A stretch of 5,859 nucleotides of DNA from a bacterium (lineage in GTDB: Bacteria > SM23-31 > JAUVVT01). Under the pieces are notes generated by a model. It did not search any database. It saw only the letters and a list, made by a program, of their open reading frames with translations, and was not told the origin of the DNA. A program made the position numbers and the translations under genes. Below are positions 1 through 5,859 of this stretch, in pieces (positions within the stretch are counted from its first letter, which is position 1; each line of letters opens with the position of its first letter). The stretch is taken from NCBI GenBank assembly GCA_030604505.1, contig JAUVVT010000147.1:1-5859 (forward strand), written 5' to 3'.

Positions 1-283
1 CCTTTTTATGCAATACAGTCAAACGATAGATGATATTTCCCACAGATTAAAGATAACTTATAAACATAGAATTTATCTATTAAGAGAAAATATATTAAAT
101 CAAGAGGAAAGACTGAAATCTCTTGATCCGTATTCTGTTTTAAAGAGAGGCTACAGCATCTGTTATAGACTACCGGAAGAAGTAATTATAAAAAGTTCAA
201 AAGAACTTAAGTCAGACGATGATATTAGACTTAAGTTTTATAAGGGCGGGGCAAAAGGAAAAATCCAGAAATTAATTGAGTAG
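1..283 (+). CDS. xseA: Exonuclease VII large subunit, C-terminal end (5' partial)
   Basis: This is the C-terminal end of the large, catalytic subunit of exonuclease VII, which degrades single-stranded DNA to oligonucleotides in the cytoplasm and acts with the small subunit XseB. The frame is open from base 2 to the TAG at 281-283 with no stop upstream, so the gene begins before the window; the ATG at 8 is an internal methionine. Visible are about 40 residues of charged, helical sequence typical of the coiled-coil stalk, then LDPYSVLKRGYSI, which matches the family's conserved L-P-L-RGY-I/V segment. A short beta-rich tail follows, ending in DDIRLKFYKGGAKGKIQKLI, like the G-D-x-(L/I)-x-(L/V) tail of XseA. 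The catalytic and OB-fold domains lie outside. The xseB start lies 7 bases downstream, the usual pairing, which strongly supports the call. Confidence 0.9.
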   Translation, partial: LFMQYSQTIDDISHRLKITYKHRIYLLRENILNQEERLKSLDPYSVLKRGYSICYRLPEEVIIKSSKELKSDDDIRLKFYKGGAKGKIQKLIE

Positions 284-290
284 AGTAAAA

Positions 291-509
291 ATGGCAGTAA
301 AAACATTTGAAGAAGCTCTTCAAAGACTTGAGGAAATAGTTTCAAGGTTAGAAGAAGGTGAAATAAAGCTTGAAGAATCAATAAATATTTTTAAAGAGGG
401 GGTGGAATTAACAAAGTTTTGTAAAGAGAAATTAAACAGTGCTGAAACACTGCTTAAAAAACTTGTGAAAGATGATGACGGCAATTTCCAACTTGAGCTT
501 ATCCCATAA
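291..509 (+). CDS. xseB: Exonuclease VII small subunit
   Basis: This is the small subunit of exonuclease VII, a short helical protein that binds the XseA stalk and is needed for an active enzyme. The protein of 72 residues fits the family's usual 60-85. It begins MAVKTFEEALQRLEEIV and continues with RLEEGEIKLEESINIFKEG, the hallmark F-E-E-A-L-x-x-L-E-x-I-V and L-E-x-G-x-x-x-L-E-E-S pattern of the Exonuc_VII_S family. I chose the ATG at 291. A TTG at 276 is in frame but would overlap the end of xseA by 8 bases, add five residues outside the family pattern, and have no well-placed ribosome binding site. A weak GAG at 283-285 lies 5 bases before the ATG. Translation is probably coupled to xseA. 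The TAA stop is at 507-509. Confidence 0.93.
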   Translation: MAVKTFEEALQRLEEIVSRLEEGEIKLEESINIFKEGVELTKFCKEKLNSAETLLKKLVKDDDGNFQLELIP

Positions 510-655
510 TATATTGCGAAAGAGAATAATCAAGATGCATTCAACGCGTCTCTACTGTTAATATTATCAGTATTCTCAGTTGACTAACTACCTCTCATAC
601 TCTGTTAGTACAATTATGAATATAATTTAGATTCACAGAACATATTATTTTTGCT
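510..655. other. Non-coding gap after xseB, with short weak stem-loops
   Basis: No gene is visible here on either strand: the only ATG-started frames on the + strand are 4 and 8 codons long. The stretch can form several short hairpins: 533-538 with 546-551 (six pairs, one G-U), 553-557 with 568-572 (TACTG/CAGTA, plus inner A-T pairs), 578-581 with 586-589 (AGTT/AACT), and as an alternative 583-588 with 604-609 (ACTAAC/GTTAGT). None is GC-rich or followed directly by a T-run, so none is a convincing Rho-independent terminator. No tRNA or recognised RNA family was seen. The xseAB transcript probably ends somewhere here, because a good promoter follows. Confidence 0.4.
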
Positions 656-684
656 TTGTAAATCCCCCTTTCATCTCTTATAAT
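656..684 (+). promoter_or_regulatory. Predicted sigma70-type promoter for nadK and the downstream genes
   Basis: A perfect -10 hexamer TATAAT (679-684) is preceded, with the optimal 17-base spacer, by TTGTAA (656-661), which matches four of six bases of the TTGACA -35 consensus. The expected transcription start is near 691, leaving a leader of about 45 bases before the nadK start at 737. The position just ahead of a set of closely spaced genes fits an operon promoter. AT-rich DNA yields chance TATAAT matches, but the exact spacing and the position in a 227-base gap make this a good prediction. Confidence 0.6.
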
Positions 685-692
685 AATTGAAA

Positions 693-713
693 TATAATTT
701 TTTTTAAATTATA
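693..713 (+). repeat. 8-bp AT-only inverted repeat in the nadK leader
   Basis: TATAATTT (693-700) and AAATTATA (706-713) are perfect reverse complements separated by five T residues. The repeat begins about where transcription from the predicted promoter would start, so it could form a hairpin at the 5' end of the mRNA or serve as a protein-binding palindrome. All pairs are A-T, so the stem is weak, and such repeats arise by chance in DNA of this composition. A regulatory role is inference. Confidence 0.4.
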
Positions 714-726
714 AACTGGTAAAATC

Positions 727-730
727 GGAG
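727..730 (+). promoter_or_regulatory. Ribosome binding site that fixes the nadK TTG start
   Basis: GGAG lies 6 bases before the TTG at 737. An in-frame TAA at 731-733 excludes any earlier start, and the next in-frame ATG is 24 codons inside the protein, beyond the first beta strand. The site therefore supports initiation at TTG. Confidence 0.75.
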
Positions 731-736
731 TAAATA

Positions 737-1609
737 TTGAAATTTGGTATAATAGGTAAAATAGTCAAAGAGAGAGATAAAGAAGTTATTTGTAAGTTTT
801 TCAGGTGGATGGATAATGAGGGTATAACGTTTTTGGTGGAAGATATGCTTATCAAAAACCTCGGGGATGGTGAATTCGCCGGTAAAGGAATGGAACCGGA
901 AGGATTGGTACAAAAAAGTGATATAATTCTCGCTTTTGGTGGAGATGGAGTTATACTGTCGGTTGCAAAGGCAGTAGGAGAACATATGCTCCCAATACTG
1001 GGTGTAAATACCGGAAGACTCGGATTTTTGGCGGAAATCGATATACAGGAATTAATTGACAACATAAAAATAGTATTAGAAAAGAAATTTTATATAGAAA
1101 AAAGGATGGTTCTTGAAGCTGTTATTCCATCAGACAATAATGTCGGTAAAATCTACGGGTTGAACGATATTGTAGTAAATAAAGGTCCGTATGCAAGGAC
1201 TATTGTCCTGGAAATATTTATCGGCAACAAATACTTTAATACATATACTGCGGATGGAGTTATAATAGCAACCCCGACCGGCTCTACTGCATATTCACTT
1301 TCCGCAGGGGGACCTATACTTTCTCCAAATATTGAAGGAATCATTATAAATCCAATCTGTCCTCACTCTCTTGCAGAAAGACCTGTTATTATCTCTGCAG
1401 ACAGCTTAATATCTATTACGTTAAAAACAAACATAGACCATATTGAAATCTTTGCTGATGGACAAATTACTTATCATTTAAAACCTGAACAAAAAATAGA
1501 AATAAAAAAAGGAGACTATGCGGTTAATCTTGTTCATTTCAGTAAAAAAAGTTTTTATGATATACTCCGAACAAAATTAAACTGGGGTAAAAGAGGTGTA
1601 GAAAATTAA
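737..1609 (+). CDS. nadK: NAD kinase
   Basis: NAD kinase phosphorylates the 2'-hydroxyl of the NAD adenosine ribose, using ATP or polyphosphate, to make NADP in the cytoplasm. The protein has 290 residues, a normal length. It opens with a MKFGIIGK strand. The diagnostic GGDG motif is at residues 68-71, with the catalytic aspartate D70, followed by the conserved GVNTGRLGFLAEI (89-101). The NE/D-type motif is LND (142-144), with TADG at 171-174 and the PTGSTAYSLSAGGP segment at 180-193. HSLAERP (210-216) and the ADGQ segment (240-243) follow, and the protein ends with FYDILRTKLNWG (273-284), a common bacterial NadK ending. No key residue is missing. The start is TTG, preceded by GGAG six bases upstream, with an in-frame stop just before it. 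It is the first gene after the predicted promoter, and a kinase gene follows 53 bases later. Confidence 0.96.
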   Translation: MKFGIIGKIVKERDKEVICKFFRWMDNEGITFLVEDMLIKNLGDGEFAGKGMEPEGLVQKSDIILAFGGDGVILSVAKAVGEHMLPILGVNTGRLGFLAEIDIQELIDNIKIVLEKKFYIEKRMVLEAVIPSDNNVGKIYGLNDIVVNKGPYARTIVLEIFIGNKYFNTYTADGVIIATPTGSTAYSLSAGGPILSPNIEGIIINPICPHSLAERPVIISADSLISITLKTNIDHIEIFADGQITYHLKPEQKIEIKKGDYAVNLVHFSKKSFYDILRTKLNWGKRGVEN

Positions 1610-1626
1610 AAAAATATATTTTTAAT
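1605..1626 (+). repeat. 8-bp AT-only inverted repeat overlapping the nadK stop codon
   Basis: ATTAAAAA (1605-1612) and TTTTTAAT (1619-1626) are perfect reverse complements around a six-base loop. The downstream arm contains five Ts, but the stem has no G-C pair, so a terminator of the usual kind is unlikely. It may be chance in AT-rich DNA, or a weak attenuator between nadK and the kinase gene. Confidence 0.25.
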
Positions 1627-1662
1627 CATCACCATAAATTATATTAAAGTATAACAATAACA

Positions 1663-3615
1663 ATGAAAGAAGAAAAAATATTAATAGTTGATGATGAGCA
1701 GCCATTAAGAGAAATGATTATAGATATTCTTAAAGAATCAGATTATTATATCGATGATGCAAGTGACGGTTTGGAAGCTTTAGAAAAACTGAAAAGAACA
1801 AAATACGACCTTCTTTTAACCGATTTGTCAATGCCCAAACTTGATGGACTGGGATTGCTTAGAAAAGCAAAATCTTTAAACCCGGATATCGCAACAATAA
1901 TCTTAACCGGACACGGTACAATGGAAACCGTCATAAAAGCCTTACAGCTTGGAGCAAATGATTTTATCACCAAACCCTTCGAGGTAAAAACACTAACAAA
2001 TATTATCGAAAAAAATCTTATATCCAAAAGATTTAAAAAAGAAAATCTGAGACTTCAAACACAAATCGCCAAGGATAAAGAACAATTAAGGAAAAAGGTT
2101 ATTGAGCTTTCATTCTTGAGAAAGCTGGGAATAAATTTAAGTTACACATTCAGTTTTACTGAATTATTCAATATGATATTCAAATCACTTCCCGAGCATA
2201 TCGATTATGATTTTTCTGCTATTCTTAATATTCAAAAAAGAGAAGTAAAGATTCACCCGAGAATTATCATTTCAGATAAGCTTGTATTATGGTTAAAAAA
2301 TTCAATGTTAACAGAGATTTCAAAGTTTAGTGAAGATAATATTACAGCAGATGCCATCGAAGAGAATTTCACGTCAGAAAAGATACCAATAGAAGATGCT
2401 CCTGATATAAAATCTTATTTTAATACAATATTATGGATTAAGGACAAACCTTTTGGTGTAATAAATATTTCCAGTTTTAAAGAAGATGCATTTTCGGAAT
2501 CGGATAAAGAATTCATAAAAAATTTAGCCAAACAATCATCGGATACTTTTTTACGTCTGAAAGCGGTAATCAGCAGTCAGAGAGAAAAACTTCAGTTTAT
2601 TATAGATAGTCTGCCTGACGGGATTATTATGTACGATACGAACGATGATTCGATATTGATTAATCCCAAATCAATAATGATGATTGACCGGAGAAAGACA
2701 AGAGAAGTAACTAAAAAAGATATAGAAAATAGATTGAATTTAGATTTTTCAGAACTAATAGAAGAGACATCCAAGAACTCACCCCTGCTGAAAGAAGTAA
2801 CTCTAAATATGGGAAAAGATGATATTATCCTCGAAGCAAATATTGCCAGTCTCGTGAACCCTGACGGATTATCTCAAGGATTAGTAATGGTCTTTCGCGA
2901 TGTAACCGCTGAAAGAAAACTTGACCAACTAAAACAGGAATTTATCTCAAATGTATCCCACGAACTAAGAACCCCTGCTGCAACAATTAAAGAGTTTATA
3001 TCTATATTAAACGATGAAATTGGCGGCACACTTACATCCGACCAGAGGGAATATACAGAGATAATGAGCAGTAACATTGACAGACTTCTGCGATTAATCG
3101 AAAACCTGTTAAGTATATCCAGAGCGGATTCAGGAAATTTAAAAATTAAAAATGACCGATTTGACCTAAATGCACTGATAAGGAAAATTTCCCCCTCATT
3201 ATTGATACTGCTAAATAAGAAAAAAATTAAGTTAAATCTCAAATTGCCCGAAAATCCATTAGAAATTTATGCAGACCCTGATTCAATCACACAAATACTA
3301 ACTAATCTGATAGATAATGCTAAGAAATATTCTGAAAAAAATACAGAGGTTACAATCGGTGTTGAAGATAAGAATAATGATGTATTAATATGGATTTCTG
3401 ACCAAGGGTATGGGATTTCTCCTGAAAAACAAAAAGATATCTTTAAAAGGTTTTATCGAATAGAATCAAAAAAAGAAGCCCGTCAAGAAGGCGCAGGACT
3501 TGGGCTTCCTATTATAAAAGAACTCATTGAACTCCATAAAGGAAAGATTGAAATTGATAGTGATATAGGAAAAGGAACTACTTTTTTTATTACTCTGCCG
3601 AAAGATGAAACATAA
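1663..3615 (+). CDS. Soluble hybrid histidine kinase: REC-GAF-PAS-HisKA-HATPase
   Basis: This is a 650-residue sensor kinase with a receiver domain at its N-terminus. The receiver (about 4-120) has acidic D10/D11, phospho-acceptor D54 in LLTDLSMP, T82 and K104 (TKPF), so it looks active. A charged helix (about 120-158) leads into a GAF-like domain (about 150-298), then a PAS domain (about 306-416, ending VMVFRDVTAERK). The HisKA domain carries phospho-acceptor H433 in SNVSHELRTP. The ATPase domain has an N-box NLIDNAKKYS (548-557, N552), G1 DQGYG (580-584), F-box FKRFYR (594-599) and G2 GAGLGL (610-615). All catalytic residues are present. I see no signal peptide, membrane segment or DNA-binding domain, so it should sense a cytoplasmic cue and pass phosphate between its receiver and other proteins. 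The ATG start fits the receiver's usual beginning, yet no Shine-Dalgarno sequence precedes it. It ends 20 bases before pilD. Its signal and partner are unknown; a link to pili is inferred only from position. Confidence 0.92.
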   Translation: MKEEKILIVDDEQPLREMIIDILKESDYYIDDASDGLEALEKLKRTKYDLLLTDLSMPKLDGLGLLRKAKSLNPDIATIILTGHGTMETVIKALQLGANDFITKPFEVKTLTNIIEKNLISKRFKKENLRLQTQIAKDKEQLRKKVIELSFLRKLGINLSYTFSFTELFNMIFKSLPEHIDYDFSAILNIQKREVKIHPRIIISDKLVLWLKNSMLTEISKFSEDNITADAIEENFTSEKIPIEDAPDIKSYFNTILWIKDKPFGVINISSFKEDAFSESDKEFIKNLAKQSSDTFLRLKAVISSQREKLQFIIDSLPDGIIMYDTNDDSILINPKSIMMIDRRKTREVTKKDIENRLNLDFSELIEETSKNSPLLKEVTLNMGKDDIILEANIASLVNPDGLSQGLVMVFRDVTAERKLDQLKQEFISNVSHELRTPAATIKEFISILNDEIGGTLTSDQREYTEIMSSNIDRLLRLIENLLSISRADSGNLKIKNDRFDLNALIRKISPSLLILLNKKKIKLNLKLPENPLEIYADPDSITQILTNLIDNAKKYSEKNTEVTIGVEDKNNDVLIWISDQGYGISPEKQKDIFKRFYRIESKKEARQEGAGLGLPIIKELIELHKGKIEIDSDIGKGTTFFITLPKDET

Positions 3616-3635
3616 ACCCATATAAGAGCGGTAAT

Positions 3636-4409
3636 TTGGAAAATTTAATAATATTAATATGGACAGGTATTTTGGGGTTGATATTGGGAAGTTTTTTAAA
3701 TGTTTGTATTTACCGAATACCAAGAGGAGAATCTATTATTTCTCCCCCATCATACTGCCCGAATTGCCGTGAAAGAATCAACTGGAGAGATAACATTCCA
3801 ATATTAAGTTATATACTTTTAAAGGGAAAATGCAGAAAATGCAATGATAAAATCCCCGTAAGTTATCTTGCTGTCGAGTTTCTATCAGCATTTATTTTAT
3901 GCATTAATTATATAGTATTTGGAACTAATAAAGATTTCTTTTTATTTAGTATTCTATTCTTATCACTCCTTGCTGTAGCATTTATTGACTTTGAAAAAGG
4001 GATAATTCCGAATAAAATAATAGTCTTCGGTGTACTTATCGGATTAATTTTTTCAATATCGGGTGGATTAAGCGCATTTAAGGCATCACTTATCGGGAGT
4101 CTACTCGGGGGATTTATGCTATATCTTATCAGGCTTATTGGAAATAAATTTCTCAAACAAGAGAGTATGGGGTGGGGAGACGTTAAGCTCGGGTGTATGG
4201 TCGGTATTTTTTTGGGAGTAAAGTTAACTCTTATATCAATTTACTTTGCATTTATAATATCGATGTTTTTTGGTTTATATTTAATCATAAAGAAAAAAAG
4301 CTTATCTATACGACCGATCCCATTAGGAACTTTTATTTCTGTCGGTGTTTATATTTGCGTGTTCTACGGTGAAAAAATATATAATCATTATTTGAATCTT
4401 TTTACTTGA
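3636..4409 (+). CDS. pilD: Type IV prepilin peptidase / N-methyltransferase
   Basis: This inner-membrane aspartic protease removes the short leader from type IV prepilins or type II pseudopilins and methylates the new N-terminus. The protein has 257 residues, a normal length. It starts with a hydrophobic helix and GSFLNVCIYRIPRGESI (18-34), then the cytoplasmic domain with the cysteine tetrad C41/C44 and C66/C69, which marks the bifunctional enzymes with the methylase domain. The catalytic aspartates are D118 in AFIDFEKGIIPN and D182 in GWGDVKL, the GxGD-type motif. Several further hydrophobic segments and a RPIPLGTFISVG stretch (226-237) complete the fold. The TTG start at 3636 has a weak GAG at 3626-3628 upstream and lies 20 bases after the kinase stop. 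An assembly ATPase gene follows 25 bases after its own stop, the expected partner. Whether it serves pili, a type II secretion system or both cannot be told here. Confidence 0.95.
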   Translation: MENLIILIWTGILGLILGSFLNVCIYRIPRGESIISPPSYCPNCRERINWRDNIPILSYILLKGKCRKCNDKIPVSYLAVEFLSAFILCINYIVFGTNKDFFLFSILFLSLLAVAFIDFEKGIIPNKIIVFGVLIGLIFSISGGLSAFKASLIGSLLGGFMLYLIRLIGNKFLKQESMGWGDVKLGCMVGIFLGVKLTLISIYFAFIISMFFGLYLIIKKKSLSIRPIPLGTFISVGVYICVFYGEKIYNHYLNLFT

Positions 4410-4424
4410 AAAACCTAAAACACT

Positions 4425-4430
4425 GGAGGA
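4425..4430 (+). promoter_or_regulatory. Strong ribosome binding site for the PilB-type ATPase
   Basis: GGAGGA lies 4 bases before the TTG at 4435, the strongest Shine-Dalgarno match in the window. The next in-frame ATG is codon 105, inside the N-terminal domain, so this site decides the TTG start. Confidence 0.8.
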
Positions 4431-4434
4431 AACT

Positions 4435-5859
4435 TTGCTAAAAGGCACCAGAAAAAAATTAGGTGATATTTTATTAGACGCAGAAGTAATATCAGATGAA
4501 CAATTGAAAAAGGGACTTGAAATTCAGGAACAGAAAGGTATTCAACTTGGGAAAGCCCTTATTCAACTTGGTTATACAACACAAGAGGATATAATAAAAG
4601 CATTAAGCGAGCAGTTGGGAATACCATTTATATCATTGGAAAACTATCAAATAGATGAATCTGTTTTATCACTCATTCCCGAAAACCTTGCAAGAGAATA
4701 TAAAATACTTCCCCTTTTTAAAATAGGAAATACACTCAATGTAGGTATGGTTGATCCCCTCGACGTTTTTACAATTGATGAAATAAGTAGAAAAACAAAT
4801 TTAGAAGTCGAACCATCTATATGCACAGAAGAAGAACTTATTATTACAATAGACCATTATTACGGTTCTACATCTTCATTGGATGAGGCAGTCCAGATTA
4901 TTCAGGAAGATGAAGGAATTGTAGAAGAAGAGATAGATAAGGAAATAATCTTAAAAGAGGGCGACGATGCACCTATTATAAAATTTGTGAATTTAGTATT
5001 TTCTCAAGCAGTCAAAAACAGGGCAAGCGATATACACGTTGAACCGGAAGAAGATAAACTCTTAATAAGATTTCGGATTGACGGCGTTCTTCATCAAATT
5101 CATTCGCAGCCTAAAAAGCTCCAAAATGCTATTATATCGAGATTAAAAATTATGGCTGAACTGGACATTGCAGAGAGAAGACTTCCGCAGGACGGCAGAT
5201 TTCAGATTAAAATCGATAACCGTGATATTGATGTTAGAGTCTCAACTATACCAACTATAAACGGCGAAAATATAGTAATGAGACTCCTTGATAAAACAAA
5301 TATCCTTGTTAAATTGGAAGAACTTGGATTTACCAAAAAAACGATCGAAGAGTATAAAAGTCTTCTTGATAAACCTTATGGAATACTTTTAGTAACAGGA
5401 CCGACCGGCAGTGGTAAAACCACCACACTATACGCTTCATTAAATTCTATAATCAGCGAAGAAAAAAATATTGTAACTGTAGAAGACCCTATTGAATACA
5501 GATTAAAATTGATTCGTCAATCCCAGATTAATCCCAAAATTGGACTTACATTTGCTGCGGGCTTGAGAGCATTACTTAGACAAGACCCTGACATTATGAT
5601 GATTGGTGAAATCAGAGATACTGAAACTGCTAAAGTAGCAGTTCAATCAGCTTTAACGGGTCATTTAGTCCTCAGCACTCTTCATACAAATGACGCACCC
5701 GGAGCAATAACAAGACTATTAGATATGAAAGTTGAGCCATTTTTAGTCTCTGCATCGACTATTGTTATTCTCGCTCAAAGATTAATTAGAACCATCGGCC
5801 CGAAATTTAAGGAATCTTACGAACCATCTGAAACAGTTTTAAAAGACTTAAAAATTAGC
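4435..5859 (+). CDS. pilB: Type IV pilus / type II secretion assembly ATPase (3' partial)
   Basis: This is a hexameric cytoplasmic ATPase of the PilB/GspE family, which drives addition of pilin subunits to the growing filament at the inner membrane. The frame is open for 475 codons to the window end; about 90 more residues are expected. Residues 6-140 form an MshEN-type domain with two LGxxL...L..Q repeats (8-31 and 37-60). An acidic linker (about 150-178) follows, then the N2 domain with RASDIHVEP (196-204) and RRLPQDGRF (248-256). The motor has Walker A GPTGSGKT (322-329), an Asp box VEDPIEY (349-355), Walker B DPDIMMIGEIRD (384-395, E392) and a His box with H410 and H417. Oddly, where relatives have RxxCPxC after LAQRL, this protein reads RTIGPKFKESY (452-462): both cysteines of the first zinc CxxC are replaced. 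The start is TTG with GGAGGA upstream, 25 bases after pilD. PilB is likelier than GspE given the MshEN domain and pilD, but GspE is possible. Confidence 0.93.
   Translation, partial: MLKGTRKKLGDILLDAEVISDEQLKKGLEIQEQKGIQLGKALIQLGYTTQEDIIKALSEQLGIPFISLENYQIDESVLSLIPENLAREYKILPLFKIGNTLNVGMVDPLDVFTIDEISRKTNLEVEPSICTEEELIITIDHYYGSTSSLDEAVQIIQEDEGIVEEEIDKEIILKEGDDAPIIKFVNLVFSQAVKNRASDIHVEPEEDKLLIRFRIDGVLHQIHSQPKKLQNAIISRLKIMAELDIAERRLPQDGRFQIKIDNRDIDVRVSTIPTINGENIVMRLLDKTNILVKLEELGFTKKTIEEYKSLLDKPYGILLVTGPTGSGKTTTLYASLNSIISEEKNIVTVEDPIEYRLKLIRQSQINPKIGLTFAAGLRALLRQDPDIMMIGEIRDTETAKVAVQSALTGHLVLSTLHTNDAPGAITRLLDMKVEPFLVSASTIVILAQRLIRTIGPKFKESYEPSETVLKDLKIS

Noticed and set aside
276..290. TTG at 276 as an earlier start for xseB
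   Set aside because: It would overlap xseA by 8 bases, its nearest purine-rich site (AAGGAA, 255-260) is too far upstream, and the added residues are outside the family pattern; ATG at 291 fits better.
641..652. Terminator with T-run near 648-652
   Set aside because: The only upstream pairing (619-623 with 642-646) is five A-T pairs around an 18-base loop, too weak to be credible.
704..1065. Two minus-strand open frames over the start of nadK
   Set aside because: They lie opposite a clear NAD kinase, overlap each other in different frames, and their translations show no recognisable domain.
1605..1626. Rho-independent terminator after nadK
   Set aside because: The stem contains only A-T pairs and no separate T-run follows the hairpin, so it is listed only as an inverted repeat.
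2874..3242. 122-codon minus-strand open frame inside the kinase gene
   Set aside because: It is opposite the conserved HisKA region; its sequence is the shadow of that coding region and shows no domain or ribosome binding site.
3466..3723. Minus-strand open frame across the kinase-pilD junction
   Set aside because: It spans the ends of two well-supported genes on the other strand and resembles no known protein.
1..5859. CRISPR array, tRNA or rRNA gene, insertion sequence, attachment site
   Set aside because: No regularly spaced direct repeats, cloverleaf-like sequence, transposase or integrase gene was seen.

Overview
The window is AT-rich bacterial chromosome. Every convincing gene lies on the + strand. 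The gene content (two-subunit exonuclease VII, NAD kinase, a multi-domain histidine kinase, a prepilin peptidase and a PilB/GspE-type assembly ATPase) suggests a low-GC bacterium that makes type IV pili or a related type II secretion system, most likely with a Gram-negative type envelope. The phylum cannot be fixed from this sequence. Conserved parts of NadK and PilB resemble those of Desulfobacterota, Planctomycetota and similar lineages, but that is an impression and not a placement. Three of the five visible start codons are TTG.

Layout: positions 1-283 hold the C-terminal end of xseA (exonuclease VII large subunit), followed closely by xseB (291-509, small subunit). A 227-base gap (510-736) has no gene. 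It holds a few short weak stem-loops, then a good sigma70-type promoter (656-684), an 8-bp AT-only hairpin at the predicted transcript start, and a GGAG ribosome binding site. From there the genes run in one direction with short gaps: nadK (737-1609), a soluble REC-GAF-PAS-histidine kinase (1663-3615), pilD (3636-4409), and a pilB/gspE-type ATPase that starts at 4435 and runs off the window end. Gaps of 53, 20 and 25 bases suggest a single operon.

How the genes may work together: XseA and XseB form the single-strand-specific exonuclease VII. NadK makes NADP. PilD cleaves and N-methylates prepilins, and the PilB-type ATPase powers their assembly into a filament. The kinase between nadK and pilD has no membrane segment and no DNA-binding output domain. 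It may be an intracellular relay acting on pilus function through a partner outside the window, but only the gene order suggests this.

No clearly new system is present. The points most worth a second look are the PilB-type ATPase lacking the first CxxC of the usual zinc site, its N-terminal domain with a near-match to the c-di-GMP-binding MshEN pattern, and the promoter-hairpin arrangement ahead of nadK.
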